From 40-80 sp040394775 (lineage in GTDB: Bacteria > Bacteroidota > Bacteroidia > Flavobacteriales_D > Crocinitomicaceae): 10,986 nucleotides of DNA. The notes beneath the pieces were generated by a model. That model saw only the letters and a list, made by a program, of their open reading frames with translations, had not been told where the DNA came from and ran no database searches. Positions 8,076-10,986 of this stretch are shown here, one piece after another. The stretch covers positions 1-10,986 of the forward strand of contig JBEBRN010000082.1 of the NCBI GenBank assembly GCA_040394775.1. The letters run 5' to 3'. Position 1 is the stretch's first letter; every line of letters begins with the position of its first letter. Position numbers and translations under genes: made by a program.

Positions 8076-8711
8076 ATGAGAGTACTTATCTTTATTAGTT
8101 TTTTATTCATCTCCATAACTTCTTTTGCTCAATTAAAAGAGGCCTACTTTCAATATAACATTGAGTTAGAAGCCGTAGATAGTTCTGCCCAAGCAAAACA
8201 AACGGTTGCCATGTTGAGAAATAGTAAGATGGAATTATATTTTGCACCTAACAAGACACGAATGGATTTCAAGATGGGGGGAATAAGCATGACTTCCGTT
8301 ATTATGGACAGAGATAAAGATGTTGTTCTTTCTCTAAATGAAAGTTTTGCAGGAAAAAAGGCAATGTTAGGAAAGCCTGATGATCCTTCAGAAGTGAAAA
8401 ACTCAAATGCTAAGACAACTGCTTTTACTGATCAAAAAACCATTCTTGGATACAAATGCACGAAGTTTATCGTTGAAGAAAATGGCGTTACAACGGTATA
8501 TTGGATAACAAAAGATATTCGAATTGATTCGAAAGATCAGACTATTCTAAATAGCAACTTACCTGGGTTTCCAGTTGCTTTCAGTAAAGTCGAAGATGGT
8601 GTCAAAATGAGCTTTCAATTAACGAATATGAAAGAAAAACTAGACAACCCTTTAGAATCTATATTTTTTACTGACGTTCCAGAAGGGTTTACTTTAGTAA
8701 AAGGAAATTAA
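8076..8711 (+). CDS. Small exported protein resembling the DUF4412 family
   Basis: A 211-residue protein of unknown function. Residues 1-19 are a signal peptide (MRVLIFISFLFISITSFAQ) with no lipobox cysteine, so it is probably periplasmic or exported; it lacks a T9SS sorting domain. The rest looks beta-rich. Features that recall the DUF4412 proteins of Bacteroidota are a MELYFAPNKTRMDF stretch (residues 52-65), the ILGYKCTKF motif (123-131) with one cysteine, VYWITKDI (141-148), LPGFPVAF (162-169) and a closing FFTDVPEGF (197-205). The LPGFP motif also recalls the GLPGLI family, so the assignment is by eye and not certain. It follows the OmpA-family gene after a 26-base AT-rich gap in the same direction, so it may share the transcript, but nothing in the sequence ties it to secretion. 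It ends 3 bases before the stop codon of the convergent aminotransferase. Confidence 0.75.
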   Translation: MRVLIFISFLFISITSFAQLKEAYFQYNIELEAVDSSAQAKQTVAMLRNSKMELYFAPNKTRMDFKMGGISMTSVIMDRDKDVVLSLNESFAGKKAMLGKPDDPSEVKNSNAKTTAFTDQKTILGYKCTKFIVEENGVTTVYWITKDIRIDSKDQTILNSNLPGFPVAFSKVEDGVKMSFQLTNMKEKLDNPLESIFFTDVPEGFTLVKGN

Positions 8712-8714
8712 TTC

Positions 8715-9905
8715 TTAATCTCTCGTTTCTTTTATACTCTTCAAGATAATTTCCCCAGCTTTTATAATCTCGGCTTCGGTAATATTTATCGGTGGTGAAA
8801 GACGAAAGGAATTTGGATGCGATAAGAACCAAAAACTAATCAATCCATACTCTAAGCAACGCTTCACGACTTTTTCCACGCGTTCGAATGAATCCATATC
8901 AAAAGCAAACATCATTCCTGCACGACGTGATTCTATGATTTCTGGGTCGGCGGAAATTGTTTTCTCTAAAAGTGCGCCTAAACGTTCTACCTCATTGAAA
9001 TCAATATCGTTTGTTAATACGTCCAAGAAAGCTGCTGCCGAAGCTGTAATCAACGGATGACCGCCAAAAGTAGTGATGTGTCCCAACATGGGGTCGTACG
9101 TGAATTTCCACAATTTATCTTTGGCAGAAACTACGGCACCAATTGGCAATCCTCCACCTAATGCTTTTCCTAAGGTTAAAATATCGGGAACAACTCCAGA
9201 ACGCTCAAAGGCAAATGCTTTTCCTGCACGTCCCATGCCGCATTGTATTTCGTCAAAAATCAGTTGTGCGCCTGTTTCGTCGCAACGCTTTCGCAATGCT
9301 TGTAAAAACACCTTGGAAGATTCTCTGACACCTGCGTCGCCTTGAATGGTTTCAATGATTACGCCCGCTGTTTTTGTGGTGATTTGACTTAAATCGTCTA
9401 TGTTATTGTGTTGTAGAAAACGAACATCGGGTAATAATGGTCGAAAAGGAGCTTTCTTAGTTTCATTTCCCGAAACACTCATCGAACCATGCGTACTTCC
9501 GTGATACGAACCTCTGAACGAAACCAATTCTGTTCTTCCGGTGACACGTTTCGCTAATTTCAATGCGGCTTCATTGGCTTCAGTTCCAGAATTAACGGGA
9601 TAAACGCAATTTAAATTCGCGGGTAAAAGTGCTGTCAAACGTTCGGCAAAATCAATGTTCGGTTGTTGAATGTATTCGCCCCAAACCATGCAGTGCAGGT
9701 ATTTGTCCGTTTGGTCTTTGATAGCTTGAACGACTTTTGGATGTCTATTGCCAATGTTATTGACTGCAACACCTGCAATCATATCCATATAGGCTTTTCC
9801 GTTTTTATCGTAGATGTACAAACCTTCAGCTCGATCGACTTCGATTAAATACGGCGTTTGATTGGTTTGTCCAAGTTTGCTGAGAAAAAATTCTTCGTTA
9901 TTCAT
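8715..9905 (-). CDS. Class-III PLP-dependent aminotransferase (acetylornithine/ornithine aminotransferase-like)
   Basis: A 396-residue cytoplasmic fold-type I, class-III aminotransferase, full length for the family. Seen in order: NSGTEA (residues 105-110, phosphate binding), FDEIQCGMGR (217-226, with D218 facing the PLP pyridine nitrogen), TLGKALGGG (244-252, with K247 as the PLP-binding lysine), HITTFGGHP (276-284) and FRLSPP (367-372, with R368 as the usual substrate carboxylate contact). All catalytic positions are intact. The family moves an amino group from an omega-amine such as ornithine, acetylornithine or lysine to 2-oxoglutarate; which substrate applies cannot be told, and many Bacteroidota annotations call such proteins only an aspartate aminotransferase family protein. 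It lies downstream of the transketolase half on the same strand, behind a terminator hairpin only 11 bases from its start. GC content is somewhat higher than in the surface-protein genes, as expected for a housekeeping enzyme. Confidence 0.9.
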   Translation of the reverse strand: MNNEEFFLSKLGQTNQTPYLIEVDRAEGLYIYDKNGKAYMDMIAGVAVNNIGNRHPKVVQAIKDQTDKYLHCMVWGEYIQQPNIDFAERLTALLPANLNCVYPVNSGTEANEAALKLAKRVTGRTELVSFRGSYHGSTHGSMSVSGNETKKAPFRPLLPDVRFLQHNNIDDLSQITTKTAGVIIETIQGDAGVRESSKVFLQALRKRCDETGAQLIFDEIQCGMGRAGKAFAFERSGVVPDILTLGKALGGGLPIGAVVSAKDKLWKFTYDPMLGHITTFGGHPLITASAAAFLDVLTNDIDFNEVERLGALLEKTISADPEIIESRRAGMMFAFDMDSFERVEKVVKRCLEYGLISFWFLSHPNSFRLSPPINITEAEIIKAGEIILKSIKETRD

Positions 9906-9916
9906 ACCCCATCCAT

Positions 9917-9940
9917 AAAAAAAGCGTCTTTTCAGACGCT
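9917..9940 (-). terminator. Intrinsic terminator hairpin between the transketolase and aminotransferase genes
   Basis: On the - strand a perfect 7-bp stem (AGCGTCT / AGACGCT, 9940-9934 and 9929-9923) with a GAAA tetraloop is followed by a run of seven T, the first of which closes the stem. It begins 6 bases after the transketolase stop, where a terminator is expected. It also ends only 11 bases before the aminotransferase ATG, leaving no room for a separate promoter after it. Confidence 0.88.
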
Positions 9941-9946
9941 CTATAA

Positions 9947-10900
9947 TTACTTTCTTGAAAACGCTTTTTGAGCAGCTTTGACGATATCTGGTGTGTCAAT
10001 TCCGTATTTTGCCATAAGTTCCATCGGTGTTCCTGATTCGCCAAACGTATCGTTGACCGCTACAAATTCTTGTGGAACTAAATCATTCGTCACCACGACT
10101 TTTGCAACCGATTCACCTAAACCGCCGTTGATCATGTGTTCTTCTGCTGTTACCACACAACGTGTCTTCGCAATCGATTTTAAAATCGCCGCTTCATCCA
10201 ACGGTTTGATGGTATGCATATTAATCAACTCAGCAGAAATACCTTTTTCTTCTAATACTTTTATCGCTTCAATCGCTTTCCAAACCATATGTCCACAAGC
10301 AATAATTGTCACATCTGTTCCTTCTACCAAAACATCTGCTTTTCCAATTTGGAATTTCGTTTCTTCAGCAGTGAATATTGGCATTACTGGACGACCGAAA
10401 CGTAAATAAACAGGCCCTTCGTGATCTGCAATAGCAATCGTTGCTTGTCGTGTTTGTTCATAATCACATGGAACAATAACGGTCATATTCGGTAACATTT
10501 TCATCATACCGATATCTTCCAACACTTGATGCGTTGCACCATCTTCACCTAGTGTTAATCCAGCGTGAGAAGCACAAATTTTTACGTTTTTATTGGAATA
10601 AGCTACGGATTGACGAATTTGGTCATATACACGGCTTGTGGAGAAATTGGCAAAGGTTCCAGTAAACGGAATCTTTCCACCAATTGTCATTCCTGCCGCC
10701 AAACCAATCATGTTTGCTTCAGCAATACCTACTTGAAAAAAGCGCTCTGGATGATTGTCTTTAAACGCATCCATTTTCAATGAACCTGTTAAATCGGCAC
10801 AAAGAGCAACGACATTTGGATTCTTTTCACCCAAAATACGTAAACCTTCTCCAAATCCAGAACGTGTGTCCTTATTTCCGTAAATTTTAAATTCTTTCAT
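9947..10900 (-). CDS. Transketolase C-terminal subunit (split transketolase, pyrimidine-binding half)
   Basis: A 317-residue protein matching the C-terminal half of transketolase: the pyrimidine-binding domain plus the C-terminal transketolase domain. Key stretches are FFQVGIAEANMIGLAAGM (residues 54-71, with E61 as the conserved glutamate that activates thiamine diphosphate), ASHAGLTLGEDGATHQ, YLRFGRP, and in the last domain TAEEHMINGGLGE and FGESGTP. Split transketolases work as pairs: the N-terminal subunit binds the diphosphate of the cofactor, and together they move two-carbon units between sugar phosphates in the non-oxidative pentose phosphate pathway. Length is normal for the split form and no residue I can check is missing. 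The partner gene is usually immediately upstream, but the 86 bases before this start do not encode a recognisable transketolase end, so the N-half lies farther away or elsewhere. The aminotransferase gene follows downstream after a terminator. Confidence 0.9.
   Translation of the reverse strand: MKEFKIYGNKDTRSGFGEGLRILGEKNPNVVALCADLTGSLKMDAFKDNHPERFFQVGIAEANMIGLAAGMTIGGKIPFTGTFANFSTSRVYDQIRQSVAYSNKNVKICASHAGLTLGEDGATHQVLEDIGMMKMLPNMTVIVPCDYEQTRQATIAIADHEGPVYLRFGRPVMPIFTAEETKFQIGKADVLVEGTDVTIIACGHMVWKAIEAIKVLEEKGISAELINMHTIKPLDEAAILKSIAKTRCVVTAEEHMINGGLGESVAKVVVTNDLVPQEFVAVNDTFGESGTPMELMAKYGIDTPDIVKAAQKAFSRK
9962..9969 (-). promoter_or_regulatory. Possible antiterminator arm inside the transketolase 3' end
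   Basis: The - strand bases AAAAAGCG (9969-9962), within the last codons of the transketolase, are perfectly complementary over 8 bases to CGCTTTTT (9926-9919), which is the 3' arm and T-run of the terminator. The two pairings exclude each other, the logic of an attenuator. With five A-U pairs the match could be chance; regulation is inference. Confidence 0.3.
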
Positions 10901-10986
10901 AACTTATAATGATATCAATATGGATTTATTCGACATTATTTTAAACTCTTTTTGCTTGTATAAATCAGTCGTTTTTAGCTTTTTAT
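10901..10986 (-). other. Leader region upstream of the transketolase half
   Basis: Eighty-six very AT-rich bases up to the window edge. Two - strand frames close quickly near the edge. The third is open for 26 codons and then stops 3 bases before the transketolase ATG; it reads as low-complexity lysine and isoleucine-rich sequence that I do not recognise. I see no convincing TAnnTTTG promoter box and no hairpin. It may be a leader or the tail of an unidentified gene. Confidence 0.4.

Noticed and set aside
8688..8701. Inverted repeat TTTACT / AGTAAA near the end of the DUF4412-like gene as a terminator
   Set aside because: The stem is short, all but AT-only, has a 2-base loop (or 5 bp with a 4-base loop), lies inside coding sequence and has no T-run on either strand.
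9073..10783. Several short + strand open frames across the aminotransferase and transketolase genes
   Set aside because: They are antisense to well-supported enzymes, have no recognisable motifs and no leader, and look like frame shadows.
8715..10900. Horizontal transfer of the two - strand enzymes because of higher GC
   Set aside because: By rough counts of single lines the GC is only a little higher (low-to-mid 40s versus 33-40 percent) and the genes are ordinary housekeeping types; surface-protein genes often differ from core genes in this way.
10910..10917. Palindrome TGATATCA upstream of the transketolase as an operator
   Set aside because: An 8-base AT-rich palindrome is expected by chance in such sequence and has no second copy or promoter nearby.

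Overview
The window looks like a chromosomal piece of a Bacteroidota bacterium, most likely a member of the Flavobacteriales. The evidence is the type IX secretion (T9SS) and gliding-motility gene set: SprB-type repeats, type B sorting domains, a PorP/SprF protein and an OmpA-family partner. A fairly low GC content and A-rich leaders without clear Shine-Dalgarno sequences fit this. Genus cannot be decided from the sequence.

Left part (1-8711, all + strand): a compact, operon-like run of five genes. It begins with the 3' part of a giant SprB-repeat adhesin that is cut off by the left edge. Next comes a second, complete SprB-repeat adhesin (1053 aa), a PorP/SprF outer-membrane protein, a PorE-like protein (TPR-like, WD40/PD40-like and OmpA domains), and a small secreted protein resembling the DUF4412 family. 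The first two genes overlap by ATGA, and so do the third and fourth. The other spacings are 5 and 26 bases. The two adhesins end in 88-residue type B sorting domains that are about 55% identical. A plausible model is that both adhesins leave the cell through the T9SS with the help of the adjacent SprF-like protein, while the OmpA-family protein ties the export or anchoring assembly to peptidoglycan.

Right part (8715-10900, all - strand): two metabolic genes. The C-terminal half of a split transketolase is followed by a class-III PLP-dependent aminotransferase. They are separated by a strong intrinsic terminator hairpin squeezed between the transketolase stop and the aminotransferase start. 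The last codons of the transketolase can pair with the 3' half of that hairpin, so the element could act as an attenuator. The two transcription units converge with only 3 bases between stop codons (8712-8714). The final 86 bases (10901-10986) are a leader with no gene I can identify.

I see no RNA genes, insertion sequences, CRISPR arrays or phage genes. The families here are known. The less ordinary points are the tandem adhesins built from two length classes of repeat, the tight translational coupling, and the hairpin at 9917-9940.
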